This document shows positions 10,590-22,725 of a stretch of 64,000 nt of DNA, piece after piece (position 1 is the stretch's first letter; every line of letters starts with the position of its first letter). The notes beneath the pieces are model-generated. The model saw only the letters and a list, made by a program, of their open reading frames with translations. It was not told the DNA's origin and did not search any database. A program made the position numbers and the translations under genes. The stretch is from contig OX155950.1 in assembly GCA_944548615.1 (NCBI GenBank), forward strand, positions 34,497,610-34,561,609, read 5' to 3'. This DNA is from Micropterix aruncella. Taxonomy: Eukaryota > Arthropoda > Insecta > Lepidoptera > Micropterigidae.

Positions 10590-10790
10590 ATTGAATCTAT
10601 ATACTCGTATATAAAAGAAGAAACTGACTTACTGACTGGCTGACATATCAGCGCACATCCTAAACCACTGGGGCTAGAAACTCGAAATTTTACACAAGGC
10701 TTCCTTTTATAATGTACGCGAGCACTAAGAAGGGTTTTTTGGATATTCAACCCCTAAAGGTGTGAAAAGGGGTGAAATTCTGTTGTATGT
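10590..10790 (+). repeat. Left piece of the ~600 bp tandem repeat that received the array
   Basis: Landmarks ATATCAGCGCACAT, AAACTCGAAATTTTACACA, CTTCCTTTTATAATGTA and CCCCTAAAGG recur in the same order in the tandem repeats at 50.1-51.5 kb. The sequence is cut at 10790 by the LTR array. The missing continuation (GAAATCACTGAAGCTAC) begins just after 50,085, so the two pieces are halves of one interrupted copy. Confidence 0.85.
10787..10790. repeat. Left target-site duplication ATGT
   Basis: ATGT directly precedes the LTR start TGTTAGGG. The same four bases follow the terminal CATAACA at 50,082-50,085. Ty3/gypsy-type integrases usually duplicate 4-6 bp. Confidence 0.8.
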
Positions 10791-11039
10791 TGTTAGGGCC
10801 TAGTTTTTATAGTATACAAACTTTAACCTAAATCATTTTAATAATTAATCAGTTAACTTTATCCATCGCGCCATAGACGCGATACACCGAGCGGATACGT
10901 CTTACCGTATGTAGACGACAAGTCGCGCACATCCCTAATCAATTTTAATCAGTAAGGTAGAATATTTTTACTTAGAAAAGAGATCTTTCTTCTTTTTTTT
11001 TTGGGCTGGCAACCACCGAGCAAGACGGTCGACAAGAAA

Positions 11040-11071
11040 CCGGCCGCTCCGCCGTTGGCGGAGCGGGCCGG
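11040..11071. other. GC-rich hairpin in the LTR
   Basis: CCGGCCGCTCCGCC, loop GTT, then GGCGGAGCGGGCCGG: 14 bp of stem with one bulged base. The same hairpin is in all six LTRs. It could act in RNA dimerisation, packaging or termination. The function is inference. Confidence 0.8.
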
Positions 11072-12234
11072 CTACCGCCCATTTAATTATTCATTTGCAC
11101 ATCAGCCAACACAGTCTAGAATTTAAATTCTGTGAATATCTAAAGTCTATAATTAAACTCAGTTCAACGCATCGGGCAGGCCCTCATCGGATCTCATACC
11201 TTCATACAGGCAAGTCTACTATCTGTAACCATTAGCTTCTCCTCATAAAATCAGATTTCAAAAATAATAGTTTAAATTAATAAGATTGTTTTAAAAGCCA
11301 AGTCCCCTGCAAATTACCGTTGCCATATCTTCGTTGGTGAATAATTAGAGTCAAGTAAAATCAAAATTTAGTAGTTCGAGTGCGTCAAAATAGGAGTAGG
11401 TAGTACGTCGGGTCAGTCATAATTCCCGGTGTCTGAGCATCGCCTTCCGTCTCCCCGTCTCAACTAATTTTTCTATTATCATCTAAAGGTCGATTTCGAA
11501 AATATAATTTAAAATTTAAAATCACATCCGGGGAGCAGGCGCTAAAAAATCTAGAAGCAACCTTCCAATAACTCCTGCGGGTAGCAGTGTCTTCCTTCTC
11601 TATTCCAGAACCCAAAGTACCTGTCCAAAATCCCACTTCGCCGAATTAAGCCCTGAAAAATCGAAAGGCTGTAACGTTCAGTTTTCCACGAATCTAATTT
11701 TAGAATTTTGTTAATTCCAACTACTCGGATTCGCCATATGCTATGGCCTAGCTTTCATTTATTATAATTAAAATAAAATATGTTACTCTGTCAAATAAAC
11801 CTTTCATTTTGGTTAATTAATCATTATTTAGCGAATTAAAGAAATCGAGACGGTACCTAAAAATACCGCCGGGTCAGAGCGAGCAACAGTCTCGTAGGTA
11901 CCCGACTAGCACTGGACAGGGTAATGTTTCAGGGCAAGGAATAAATAAAGAATAATTTTATAAAAGAAACTTTGAAATTACATATTTTAATTTTATCATT
12001 TAGCGGAGAAAAGAACCGCAGTACATTATTTAATTATAGCAGCATCTGCTGGTTTAGAGCGTACCTAGATTCAAATAGTATTTTCTCTTTTTTAAATATA
12101 ATCATCATTATTTCCAATAAATTCATTAGACGATTTAGCCATTGATTTATGTAAGAGCGCGGACCGGGACCGGGGCCGAGCGCTCCAAGCGGGCGCGATC
12201 GACGCGCGCCGGCGCAGTACCTCGTCGGTACACC

Positions 12235-12248
12235 GATAGAGGGCGCGG
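12235..12248 (+). promoter_or_regulatory. CTCF-like motif in LTR 1 (present in every LTR)
   Basis: GATAGAGGGCGCGG contains AGAGGGCGC, a fit to the insect CTCF core AGRKGGCGC, inside the CpG-rich block of the LTR. As the LTR recurs six times, the motif recurs every ~7.5 kb. Only a motif match supports this. Confidence 0.3.
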
Positions 12249-12366
12249 TGAGTAAATCATAATATTCGATCTCGTCGCCGCAGCGCACTAAACTTGATAT
12301 CGCTTCTTCTTCTTCATATAGTCCTCTCCCACCTTATATCAAAATTCCTTCGTTTCATAACAAATC

Positions 12367-12384
12367 TGGCGTCCACCGCGGGGC
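12367..12384 (+). promoter_or_regulatory. Primer-binding-like site 1
   Basis: TGGCGTCCACCGCGGGGC starts four bases after the terminal TAACA of the LTR. Its TGG start and layout resemble gypsy-type tRNA-Lys primer sites (TGGCGCCCAACGTGGGGC) but with several mismatches. The same site follows each of the first five LTRs. Confidence 0.55.
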
Positions 12385-12478
12385 TAATTTTTTTTAAATA
12401 AGCTACAGTATTCTCCCACCGCGACCCGCCCATATCATCTTTTATATCATTTTTTTTCTTACAATTTCATTTGAAATC

Positions 12479-12505
12479 TAACAAAGTTGGCCGCCCAACA
12501 GGGGC
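12479..12505 (+). promoter_or_regulatory. Primer-binding-like site 2 (duplicated LTR-end module)
   Basis: TAACA, then a 4 nt spacer, then TGGCCGCCCAACAGGGGC: the same layout as the first site, 121 bp downstream. Both are followed by AATTTTTTTT...AAATA. It fits the gypsy-type tRNA-Lys site at least as well as site 1 does. The LTR end plus primer site therefore appears to be duplicated, and which one served as primer site is not decidable here. Confidence 0.55.
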
Positions 12506-13365
12506 GAATTTTTTTTTTTTTTAAATACGTATACAGATTTTTTTAGGATTCAAACTTTTTTCATTACGCCTTTATTATAACAATTTTACAATTTTATTTT
12601 TGTGTCTTCTCTCATATATCGTCCGAGATATAGGACACCATAAAATTTCCCACCCAACCCGCCCAAAAATTCTTCTTTTTATTATTCTTAAATTTTTTTT
12701 CTTTTATTGTTTCCTCTACACAACGTACCTACTGCCAATTTATTTTACAGGTTGTTACAAAACTAACACAATACTTTTTTTTCAAACTTTATAAAGTGCC
12801 TTACATTTTAATTTTTTTTAAATAGTATACTACATGTACAATAGCCTTCCAGCCATAAGCGTAAGTAATAACCAGGGTATCTTGGGGATTTGACTTCGGA
12901 ATCAGCAACGGTTTACGTGGGGATTTTGCTTCTGTGGCGACGCGTTGGACACATATCTAGTTATACAGTTACAACAAACGAACCTTAAGATATTTAGGCA
13001 GAAAAATATCCGCAATCAATACTATTATTCACACTTATAATAAATACTTAGCAAACATTCACAACCCTACAGGGTGTTACAATTTTTTTAGATTTTTTTT
13101 ATTTTTTTTTCATTTTTACCTTTTATTTCTTTTTGTTTTCATTTAACTTCATCAATTTTTTTTCATTTCCTTTCCCATTTGCCTTGTTGCATATGGGACC
13201 TTAATTTAATAAACTCATAATACACTCTAATCAAATACACACTCACCTACATACACACACTAGGATCAACACTTCCACGTCTAAATAAATACGATTAACT
13301 TTCTTACACACTTCATCATCCGCTGTTTACAAACATTTAAAAGACAAAACGCCAAAATAATACTC

Positions 13366-13688
13366 GATACCCCACACGAATTCGCAAAGGGATTAGAGTC
13401 ACTAGCGGACGCCTATGACATAGTGCAGGAAAGAATGTTAGAGTCGTTCAGAAATAGTTCTTCGAGATACAACCTTAGAAGGAAGCACATCGAATTTAAA
13501 ACAGGAGATTGGGTCTAGGCCAAAAACCATACATTGTCAAGAAAAGCAGATTTTTTTGTAGCAAACTCAGCCCTAGGTACATAAAGTGCAAAGTCATTGC
13601 GAAAAAGTCCCCAGTCGCGTACGAGTTAGCCGACGAGAACGGAAAACCGCGGGGTCTTTTCCATATTAAGGACATTGCGAGTAACTAA
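13366..13688 (+). pseudogene. Ty3/gypsy-type integrase C-terminal remnant, unit 1
   Basis: The frame encodes the post-catalytic end of a gypsy-class integrase. The segment SRYNLRRKHIEFKTGDWVWA matches the widespread YNLRRR..FK.GD.VW.r.H.LS motif of the GPY/F-type C-terminal domain. After a frameshift, SPVAYELADENGKPRGLFHI closes with the typical VYEL.D..GK..G..HIKD ending and a stop at 13686-13688. The frame change falls in or near a run of seven T at 13551-13557. All five units share it, so it predates amplification. Unit 1 alone also has TAG in place of the TGG codon of GDWVW. The zinc-binding and DDE catalytic domains are absent, so no integrase activity is expected. Confidence 0.85.
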
Positions 13689-15240
13689 TACCCTATAACA
13701 ACAGGTGGTCTAGCGTGGCGTCGCCGAAGTGAAGTCGAACGCGTCATCACGGTTTCCATCGTAAAACTGCGGATTCCGGGTATAAATCGCACAAGGTACA
13801 CAAAAAGGTATTAACTATTGCGTCTATAAGGCATAAAATAAGCTATTCAACAGAAAAAAACAAAGATTCAAAATTATAATTCCATTTGATATAAGACAAA
13901 CAAATTAAACAATTAATTGTATACAACCTAACGCACTTTATCAAGATACAAAATCCAAAACAAAGCGCAACAGATAAGCTAAATTCACACACACAAAACA
14001 CATTACACAACAGAACACACGGTCTAAAGTACCTACAGAACAAAAAATCGAACACAAGTACAAATAGTTTATACAAAAAAAAAATTTTATAAAATATAAA
14101 ATTTTTTTTTTTGAAAGGTACTCTCATCCGGCAAGAAGGCCGCCGGATTCGGTACCCTACCATGTGGGCAAATTTAGCCCCAAATTCTTAAAAATATAAT
14201 AAACATCATTAATGTATTTCATTCCCAAATTTTAAAACAAACAATATTTCGAGTCAATGCAATCAAACACACTTACACAACACCTGCGCCAAGCGATTAG
14301 CTATAAATATATCCGAGCGATCACCATACACGGCAGTAGGTATGATAAATCATAATATAGAGATAAAATCGAGCGCATTTTTACACACAATTTAAACACA
14401 AATAAATACATTTCCCTTTGCATGAGCCGTTGCGGCAAAATCAAAGAACAAAGATATTTCTCTACCTTAATTATATTTATACGCAATTATGCGATTTTTA
14501 AAACGGTTCGGTGCTTAACCGTTCGCTTGCGAGAGAAACACCGCCGGACAAGTTCTGGATTTTTTTAATTATATATTTACTTGGTTTGGTGTTCATCCTA
14601 CCTTTAAGGTAAAAAACGCAAGGAACTATTATGTTCCGGGTATTCAATGCATCAACTGTCATCGTCGAATTAAAATCTACATGCTCAGCTCTGTTGTAAA
14701 AATACTTCAATATTTTTCTATCAATTATTTTATATTTTCTTTGACATACAATCACGCGGCAAGTAGATCGTTAGTACTAAGTAGCGACTAGGAACCCCTT
14801 CAAAAACCGTTGTAGATTAGTCATAAGCTACAGAAAGCTCTTTGTTCGGTCTTGGCTTTTTGCCAAGATATGGAACTTTCCATACCATAATTTCTTCATT
14901 GTAAGATAAATCCCCCATTGATTCCCCGCAACGTTATTTTGTTTAATAAATAATCAGCTCCGATTAGTTTGCCCATAAATACTCACCAAAATATCAAACA
15001 ATGATCTTAATTGGATATAAATATTTGTAAAATATTATCTTAAATATGTCACGAATGCATTTTCACACAGTCACAAATAGTGAAATAGGTACGAAACAGA
15101 CAGTCTTGGTATGAAAGAAGTATGATAGGAAGGGTTCGAAAGAGAAGCAAGTAAGGAGCATGCAAGGCCCGCGAAAGAGAAAGCTTACGTCAACTACTGA
15201 AAATTATTATTTAACACTACGACTACAAACTTACATCTGA
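13689..15240. other. AT-rich non-coding part of the unit
   Basis: No family similarity. Minus-strand frames at 13843-14163 and 14498-14755 are F/C/L-rich or unassignable. ATCCGGC...GCCGGAT around 14127-14149 makes a 7 bp hairpin. Equivalent positions in the other units are the same. Confidence 0.5.
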
Positions 15241-15558
15241 CAAAATTTATATGCAATAGAAACATCACATACTAAGGACCTCAAAAATCCTGGAAGTTAG
15301 GGAGTTGCCTGCGGAACAACGCATAGAGGAACTCTAAAGTTTAACTTCATACCACCACGAGTGAAAGACCGCGAGGTCTATAAACATCTAGAACTGGTTG
15401 TTCGTGTAAAAGAAAATCACACTGCCGTTCTTTCCCGTCCACAAACAACAATAAACACACACGCTCAATTCTTTTTTTTAAAAAAAAACACAAATATACA
15501 ATATTTTTTTAAATTTATAAATTTGAATACCAATACGACCAGAATTTACGCAAATTAA
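15241..15558 (+). pseudogene. Unidentified reading frame in the unit (stop-containing here)
   Basis: A frame follows TGA at 15238 and runs to TAA at 15556-15558. Its central part (GTLKFNFIPPRVKDREVYKH, then LELVVRVKENH) has balanced, protein-like composition; the end is low complexity. In unit 1 it is broken by TAG at 15298-15300. Units 3 and 5 have the same TAG, while units 2 and 4 have TAC and are open. No start codon lies upstream, so it looks like the tail of a lost gene (possibly a third retroelement ORF), but I do not recognise it. Its composition may also be chance. Confidence 0.3.
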
Positions 15559-18274
15559 AATTACGTAATTCGCTTCTGTATATTTCAGATAAGTCGTCAA
15601 AATGGTCAATACAAGATTACAGAGCCGGCCTACAATTTTCATCTCGCCTTTCACATTATGCTAACAATTGTTTGATAAAATAAGCTCCAACGCTTCTACA
15701 CACTGCACATTGATGCAAAAATATATTATTATTTTTTTTTTTAATAAACGTATTAGCAGACATTTATTGGTAGTCTTGCTTTCGTTAGTTAAGGCCGGTT
15801 TCACTACAAAACACACCATAAATACAAAAAATAAACAAATATTAAAACACTATATCAAAACAATCAATAATTAACAGGGCACAAAATCAAAGGAAACACC
15901 GCTACCCGAAGTACCATTCTTGCAAATGCATTTCATAATTTCAAAACTTAAAATTAAAATATATTATAATTTTTTTAAATCCGGAACCCTTCATAATTTT
16001 ATTTGTTTATATAAAAAAAAACCGGAAACATTTAGCACCTGCTCTCCCATACCTACTACACCCTTTCACCATTTTAATAAACAATTAACATTTCTTTCCC
16101 CAACGGATTAATTACTTACAACAGTACATTTAATAAAGCCTGAATATAATCAAATATATAACCCGCCGGAATGGATGCTTGTAGACCGAGATAAAAAAAA
16201 AAGAGTTTAGTTTTTTGTTTTCCTTCCCCTTTCTTTCTTCTAATTTTTTCAAAGAAAGTAGCTACAAAAAGTAGCAACATTTCTAATTTATTTGTTTCTT
16301 TTTGTTTGTTTTTCAATCATGGAATTTCATGTGTAAGGCTGCACAGTATGAGCACTGCCATTGTTTATAATAATTTTTCTTGTTCTTTGTTTTACTACTA
16401 CATTACAATATGTAAGTATACACGTTAAGCAGCACAGTTTAGCTGCATATTCCTAATTTAAAAAATAATATCATATGTTGAATAGATTTTAAAATGCCTT
16501 GTTGGATTAATAATATACCACATTGTGTACCTACGCGTCTCACAATACTTGTAATTTATAATAATTTAAGTTTTTTTTTGTTATGTACCAATCTTTCTTA
16601 TCCCGCTTAAAATGTAGCATACAGACAGAACACAAGCACCAGTTTTTGACCCCAATCACATAGGAAATTTAAGAAGTCGGAAAATACATTTACTTTTCTT
16701 AAAGAATAAAAACAAGTTTCGAACTGAATTGTAAAGCGAAGATATGATAACACACACATGGTTACATATATTAGAGCCTCTCCTTCTCTCACCACCCATC
16801 CTAGTACTCCAGTAAAAAACTCAACTAGAAAATCGAACGAGATGATGCCGCATAACTTTTCACGTTCCAGACAATATTTGGAGAATTGAACACACCAACC
16901 AGACATGTCCAGTGACATTCGGCAAGGCGGGAAGCAAAACCTCAAACGTCGAGCCAAGCTGCTAGATACCATAATGAAGGCAATGCTGACCGAATTAACC
17001 AGCCCATAAATCCACGGACCATAATTCTGCCAGCCAACCAGTATGGACATCCGAAACCAGGATACCTACTCCAGTCTAGAGGTAAAGATACATTTTCCTA
17101 TCTCTATATGACAACCAGGACGGCATTCACGATAGACGACATCCGATAGGCGAGGACCGCAAGAGCGTTCCCTATCAATAGGAACATTTATCACTAAACC
17201 AGGTGGACCAGGATGCGAAGTCACACAAACCAGACCGCAAGTAACCTCCACATATACTATTACCATCAACATGCAAATAAGGACGCTTTAAGTACCATTT
17301 TAACATCAGCGTAGTGTGTACCCAGTGAAGTGAAGTAGTGTTCTCTGGAATGGACAGGGCATTTAGGCACGAAAATCACCTTCCTTATTACACCCGCTAG
17401 CCACAACGCACCGGACTTTTCAAACAAGCGACGTGTAAAAATCTGAATTTCTTCCGTGCACACAGACTTGAAACAGCTAGTGTAGCACCATGATCTCATC
17501 CCAAGTAGAAGCTCTGCAAAAATTTTCCACCGGACTTTTTAAACAAGCAAAGTGACGCAATTTGCCAAGCAGCAGCCCACTTATTATGTTCTTCGAGTTG
17601 CCGCGATTAAGATCATCACGACACAACATCAGAAAACTAGGCAACCTACTAATGCTCGCCTATTTTTTCCGCAATTCCAAGGTACGGCTCATCAATCGAC
17701 CACCACGAGACACGCTGTGTGTCTTACCCAAGGCCCTACGACGCGCATACGTCGATCTCCAAGCAGCGACCCCACCGAGAGAGCGACGCAGCAACCAGAC
17801 GATACGCCACGCGCTACGCCCCAGGAGAAGATCAACCCGTCAATCATGTTAACCCTGTTACGGACAGGCGACATCTTTCACGGCTGAATTCTTTCCCTAT
17901 TTTCAGTTCCTGACTTTCTTAACTCCAATCCTGATATGAGTAAGCGTCATATACTGCAGTCAAAGAAAAGCTTATGCACCGTTTGGGTTCAAAAATAGTC
18001 TGACAAAAATCATTTTCTCTCGTTTAGGTGTTATTTATTTTTTTTTTACTATTTTTAAAATATCTTGATTTGTATCAACCCTTGCAAGTAGGGCAAATTT
18101 TTCTTTACCATTATGTACTTATACTTATTTTTTTTCTGTTACCAATATTTATTAAGTTAGCGACTACGCATCGTAGCAAGTAGGAGTTAGTGTACTACAC
18201 TCGTAGCATTATATCTTTAACATTGTTTGCTAATGTAGGTCACCGGGGACGGTGACTAGGTCTCTATCCGGCAA
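15559..18274. other. Long 3' non-coding part of the unit
   Basis: About 2.7 kb before the next LTR. The minus-strand frame 16607-17050 (147 codons) and the + frames at 17552-17913 are identical in all units only because the units are near-identical, so that is not evidence of selection. No envelope signature or polypurine tract is seen. Confidence 0.5.
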
Positions 18275-19847
18275 TGTTAGGGCCTAGTTTTTATAGTATA
18301 CAAACTTTAACCTAAATCATTTTAATAATTAATCAGTTAACTTTATCCATCGCGCCATAGACGCGATACACCGAGCGGATACGTCTTACCGTATGTAGAC
18401 GACAAGTCGCGCACATCCCTAATCAATTTTAATCAGTAAGGTAGAATATTTTTACTTAGAAAAGAGATCTTTCTTCTTTTTTTTTTTGGGCTGGCAACCA
18501 CCGAGCAAGACGGTCGACAAGAAACCGGCCGCTCCGCCGTTGGCGGAGCGGGCCGGCTACCGCCCATTTAATTATTCATTTGCACATCAGCCAACACAGT
18601 CTAGAATTTAAATTCTGTGAATATCTAAAGTCTATAATTAAACTCAGTTCAACGCATCGGGCAGGCCCTCATCGGATCTCATACCTTCATACAGGCAAGT
18701 CTACTATCTGTAACCATTAGCTTCTCCTCATAAAATCAGATTTCAAAAATAATAGTTTAAATTAATAAGATTGTTTTAAAAGCCAAGTCCCCTGCAAATT
18801 ACCGTTGCCATATCTTCGTTGGTGAATAATTAGAGTCAAGTAAAATCAAAATTTAGTAGTTCGAGTGCGTCAAAATAGGAGTAGGTAGTACGTCGGGTCA
18901 GTCATAATTCCCGGTGTCTGAGCATCGCCTTCCGTCTCCCCGTCTCAACTAATTTTTCTATTATCATCTAAAGGTCGATTTCGAAAATATAATTTAAAAT
19001 TTAAAATCACATCCGGGGAGCAGGCGCTAAAAAATCTAGAAGCAACCTTCCAATAACTCCTGCGGGTAGCAGTGTCTTCCTTCTCTATTCCAGAACCCAA
19101 AGTACCTGTCCAAAATCCCACTTCGCCGAATTAAGCCCTGAAAAATCGAAAGGCTGTAACGTTCAGTTTTCCACGAATCTAATTTTAGAATTTTGTTAAT
19201 TCCAACTACTCGGATTCGCCATATGCTATGGCCTAGCTTTCATTTATTATAATTAAAATAAAATATGTTACTCTGTCAAATAAACCTTTCATTTTGGTTA
19301 ATTAATCATTATTTAGCGAATTAAAGAAATCGAGACGGTACCTAAAAATACCGCCGGGTCAGAGCGAGCAACAGTCTCGTAGGTACCCGACTAGCACTGG
19401 ACAGGGTAATGTTTCAGGGCAAGGAATAAATAAAGAATAATTTTATAAAAGAAACTTTGAAATTACATATTTTAATTTTATCATTTAGCGGAGAAAAGAA
19501 CCGCAGTACATTATTTAATTATAGCAGCATCTGCTGGTTTAGAGCGTACCTAGATTCAAATAGTATTTTCTCTTTTTTAAATATAATCATCATTATTTCC
19601 AATAAATTCATTAGACGATTTAGCCATTGATTTATGTAAGAGCGCGGACCGGGACCGGGGCCGAGCGCTCCAAGCGGGCGCGATCGACGCGCGCCGGCGC
19701 AGTACCTCGTCGGTACACCGATAGAGGGCGCGGTGAGTAAATCATAATATTCGATCTCGTCGCCGCAGCGCACTAAACTTGATATCGCTTCTTCTTCTTC
19801 ATATAGTCCTCTCCCACCTTATATCAAAATTCCTTCGTTTCATAACA
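18275..19847 (+). repeat. LTR 2
   Basis: Same as LTR 1 except for one extra T in the T-run near 18477-18487. It is shared between units 1 and 2: only one LTR lies between the two internal regions. Confidence 0.85.
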
Positions 19848-20850
19848 AATCTGGCGTCCACCGCGGGGCTAATTTTTTTTAAATAAGCTACAGTATTCTC
19901 CCACCGCGACCCGCCCATATCATCTTTTATATCATTTTTTTTCTTACAATTTCATTTGAAATCTAACAAAGTTGGCCGCCCAACAGGGGCGAATTTTTTT
20001 TTTTTTTAAATACGTATACAGATTTTTTTAGGATTCAAACTTTTTTCATTACGCCTTTATTATAACAATTTTACAATTTTATTTTTGTGTCTTCTCTCAT
20101 ATATCGTCCGAGATATAGGACACCATAAAATTTCCCACCCAACCCGCCCAAAAATTCTTCTTTTTATTATTCTTAAATTTTTTTTCTTTTATTGTTTCCT
20201 CTACACAACGTACCTACTGCCAATTTATTTTACAGGTTGTTACAAAACTAACACAATACTTTTTTTTCAAACTTTATAAAGTGCCTTACATTTTAATTTT
20301 TTTTAAATAGTATACTACATGTACAATAGCCTTCCAGCCATAAGCGTAAGTAATAACCAGGGTATCTTGGGGATTTGACTTCGGAATCAGCAACGGTTTA
20401 CGTGGGGATTTTGCTTCTGTGGCGACGCGTTGGACACATATCTAGTTATACAGTTACAACAAACGAACCTTAAGATATTTAGGCAGAAAAATATCCGCAA
20501 TCAATACTATTATTCACACTTATAATAAATACTTAGCAAACATTCACAACCCTACAGGGTGTTACAATTTTTTTAGATTTTTTTTATTTTTTTTTCATTT
20601 TTACCTTTTATTTCTTTTTGTTTTCATTTAACTTCATCAATTTTTTTTCATTTCCTTTCCCATTTGCCTTGTTGCATATGGGACCTTAATTTAATAAACT
20701 CATAATACACTCTAATCAAATACACACTCACCTACATACACACACTAGGATCAACACTTCCACGTCTAAATAAATACGATTAACTTTCTTACACACTTCA
20801 TCATCCGCTGTTTACAAACATTTAAAAGACAAAACGCCAAAATAATACTC

Positions 20851-21173
20851 GATACCCCACACGAATTCGCAAAGGGATTAGAGTCACTAGCGGACGCCTA
20901 TGACATAGTGCAGGAAAGAATGTTAGAGTCGTTCAGAAATAGTTCTTCGAGATACAACCTTAGAAGGAAGCACATCGAATTTAAAACAGGAGATTGGGTC
21001 TGGGCCAAAAACCATACATTGTCAAGAAAAGCAGATTTTTTTGTAGCAAACTCAGCCCTAGGTACATAAAGTGCAAAGTCATTGCGAAAAAGTCCCCAGT
21101 CGCGTACGAGTTAGCCGACGAGAACGGAAAACCGCGGGGTCTTTTCCATATTAAGGACATTGCGAGTAACTAA
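20851..21173 (+). pseudogene. Integrase C-terminal remnant, unit 2
   Basis: Same remnant as in unit 1 but with TGG (Trp) at 21001-21003. The T-run frameshift is retained, so it is still broken. Confidence 0.85.
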
Positions 21174-22725
21174 TACCCTATAACAACAGGTGGTCTAGCG
21201 TGGCGTCGCCGAAGTGAAGTCGAACGCGTCATCACGGTTTCCATCGTAAAACTGCGGATTCCGGGTATAAATCGCACAAGGTACACAAAAAGGTATTAAC
21301 TATTGCGTCTATAAGGCATAAAATAAGCTATTCAACAGAAAAAAACAAAGATTCAAAATTATAATTCCATTTGATATAAGACAAACAAATTAAACAATTA
21401 ATTGTATACAACCTAACGCACTTTATCAAGATACAAAATCCAAAACAAAGCGCAACAGATAAGCTAAATTCACACACACAAAACACATTACACAAGAGAA
21501 CACACGGTCTAAAGTACCTACAGAACAAAAAATCGAACACAAGTACAAATAGTTTATACAAAAAAAAAATTTTATAAAATATAAAATTTTTTTTTTTGAA
21601 AGGTACTCTCATCCGGCAAGAAGGCCGCCGGATTCGGTACCCTACCATGTGGGCAAATTTAGCCCCAAATTCTTAAAAATATAATAAACATCATTAATGT
21701 ATTTCATTCCCAAATTTTAAAACAAACAATATTTCGAGTCAATGCAATCAAACACACTTACACAACACCTGCGCCAAGCGATTAGCTATAAATATATCCG
21801 AGCGATCACCATACACGGCAGTAGGTATGATAAATCATAATATAGAGATAAAATCGAGCGCATTTTTACACACAATTTAAACACAAATAAATACATTTCC
21901 CTTTGCATGAGCCGTTGCGGCAAAATCAAAGAACAAAGATATTTCTCTACCTTAATTATATTTATACGCAATTATGCGATTTTTAAAACGGTTCGGTGCT
22001 TAACCGTTCGCTTGCGAGAGAAACACCGCCGGACAAGTTCTGGATTTTTTTAATTATATATTTACTTGGTTTGGTGTTCATCCTACCTTTAAGGTAAAAA
22101 ACGCAAGGAACTATTATGTTCCGGGTATTCAATGCATCAACTGTCATCGTCGAATTAAAATCTACATGCTCAGCTCTGTTGTAAAAATACTTCAATATTT
22201 TTCTATCAATTATTTTATATTTTCTTTGACATACAATCACGCGGCAAGTAGATCGTTAGTACTAAGTAGCGACTAGGAACCCCTTCAAAAACCGTTGTAG
22301 ATTAGTCATAAGCTACAGAAAGCTCTTTGTTCGGTCTTGGCTTTTTGCCAAGATATGGAACTTTCCATACCATAATTTCTTCATTGTAAGATAAATCCCC
22401 CATTGATTCCCCGCAACGTTATTTTGTTTAATAAATAATCAGCTCCGATTAGTTTGCCCATAAATACTCACCAAAATATCAAACAATGATCTTAATTGGA
22501 TATAAATATTTGTAAAATATTATCTTAAATATGTCACGAATGCATTTTCACACAGTCACAAATAGTGAAATAGGTACGAAACAGACAGTCTTGGTATGAA
22601 AGAAGTATGATAGGAAGGGTTCGAAAGAGAAGCAAGTAAGGAGCATGCAAGGCCCGCGAAAGAGAAAGCTTACGTCAACTACTGAAAATTATTATTTAAC
22701 ACTACGACTACAAACTTACATCTGA

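Larger units (their letters stand above)
10791..12362 (+). repeat. LTR 1
   Basis: 1,572 bp beginning TGTTA and ending TAACA, a perfect 5 bp terminal inverted repeat of the usual TG...CA form. The start is fixed by the array edge. The end is inferred from TAACA followed by a primer-binding-like site, and an alternative end is 12483 (see the duplicated module). It contains a strong GC hairpin (11040-11071), a TATAAAAG box-like sequence (11959-11966) and a CpG-rich block (about 12150-12295). The 84-codon antisense frame at 12034-12288 looks like a by-product of this GC-rich block. Confidence 0.82.
12363..18274 (+). mobile_element. Internal region of unit 1
   Basis: 5,912 bp between LTR 1 and LTR 2. 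In order it holds two primer-binding-like modules (to 12505), a T-rich leader without frames, the integrase C-terminal remnant (13366-13688), an AT-rich stretch with a small hairpin near 14130-14150, an unidentified frame (15241-15558), and about 2.7 kb of non-coding sequence up to the next LTR. No convincing polypurine tract precedes 18275; the last bases are CTATCCGGCAA. Unit-1-specific changes seen are a stop (TAG for TGG) at 13516-13518 and GCAAGTAGGG for GCAAATAGGG near 18090. Confidence 0.8.

Noticed and set aside
12034..12288. 84-codon antisense frame in each LTR
   Set aside because: It comes from the CpG-rich block plus AT-rich sequence. Identity between copies reflects recent duplication, not selection, and there is no recognisable domain.
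16607..17050. 147-codon minus-strand frame repeated in every unit as a possible gene
   Set aside because: It recurs only because the units are near-identical. It is Phe/Cys/Leu-rich, has no family match, and runs against the element's orientation. The opposite strand gives only stop-filled frames with no envelope signature.
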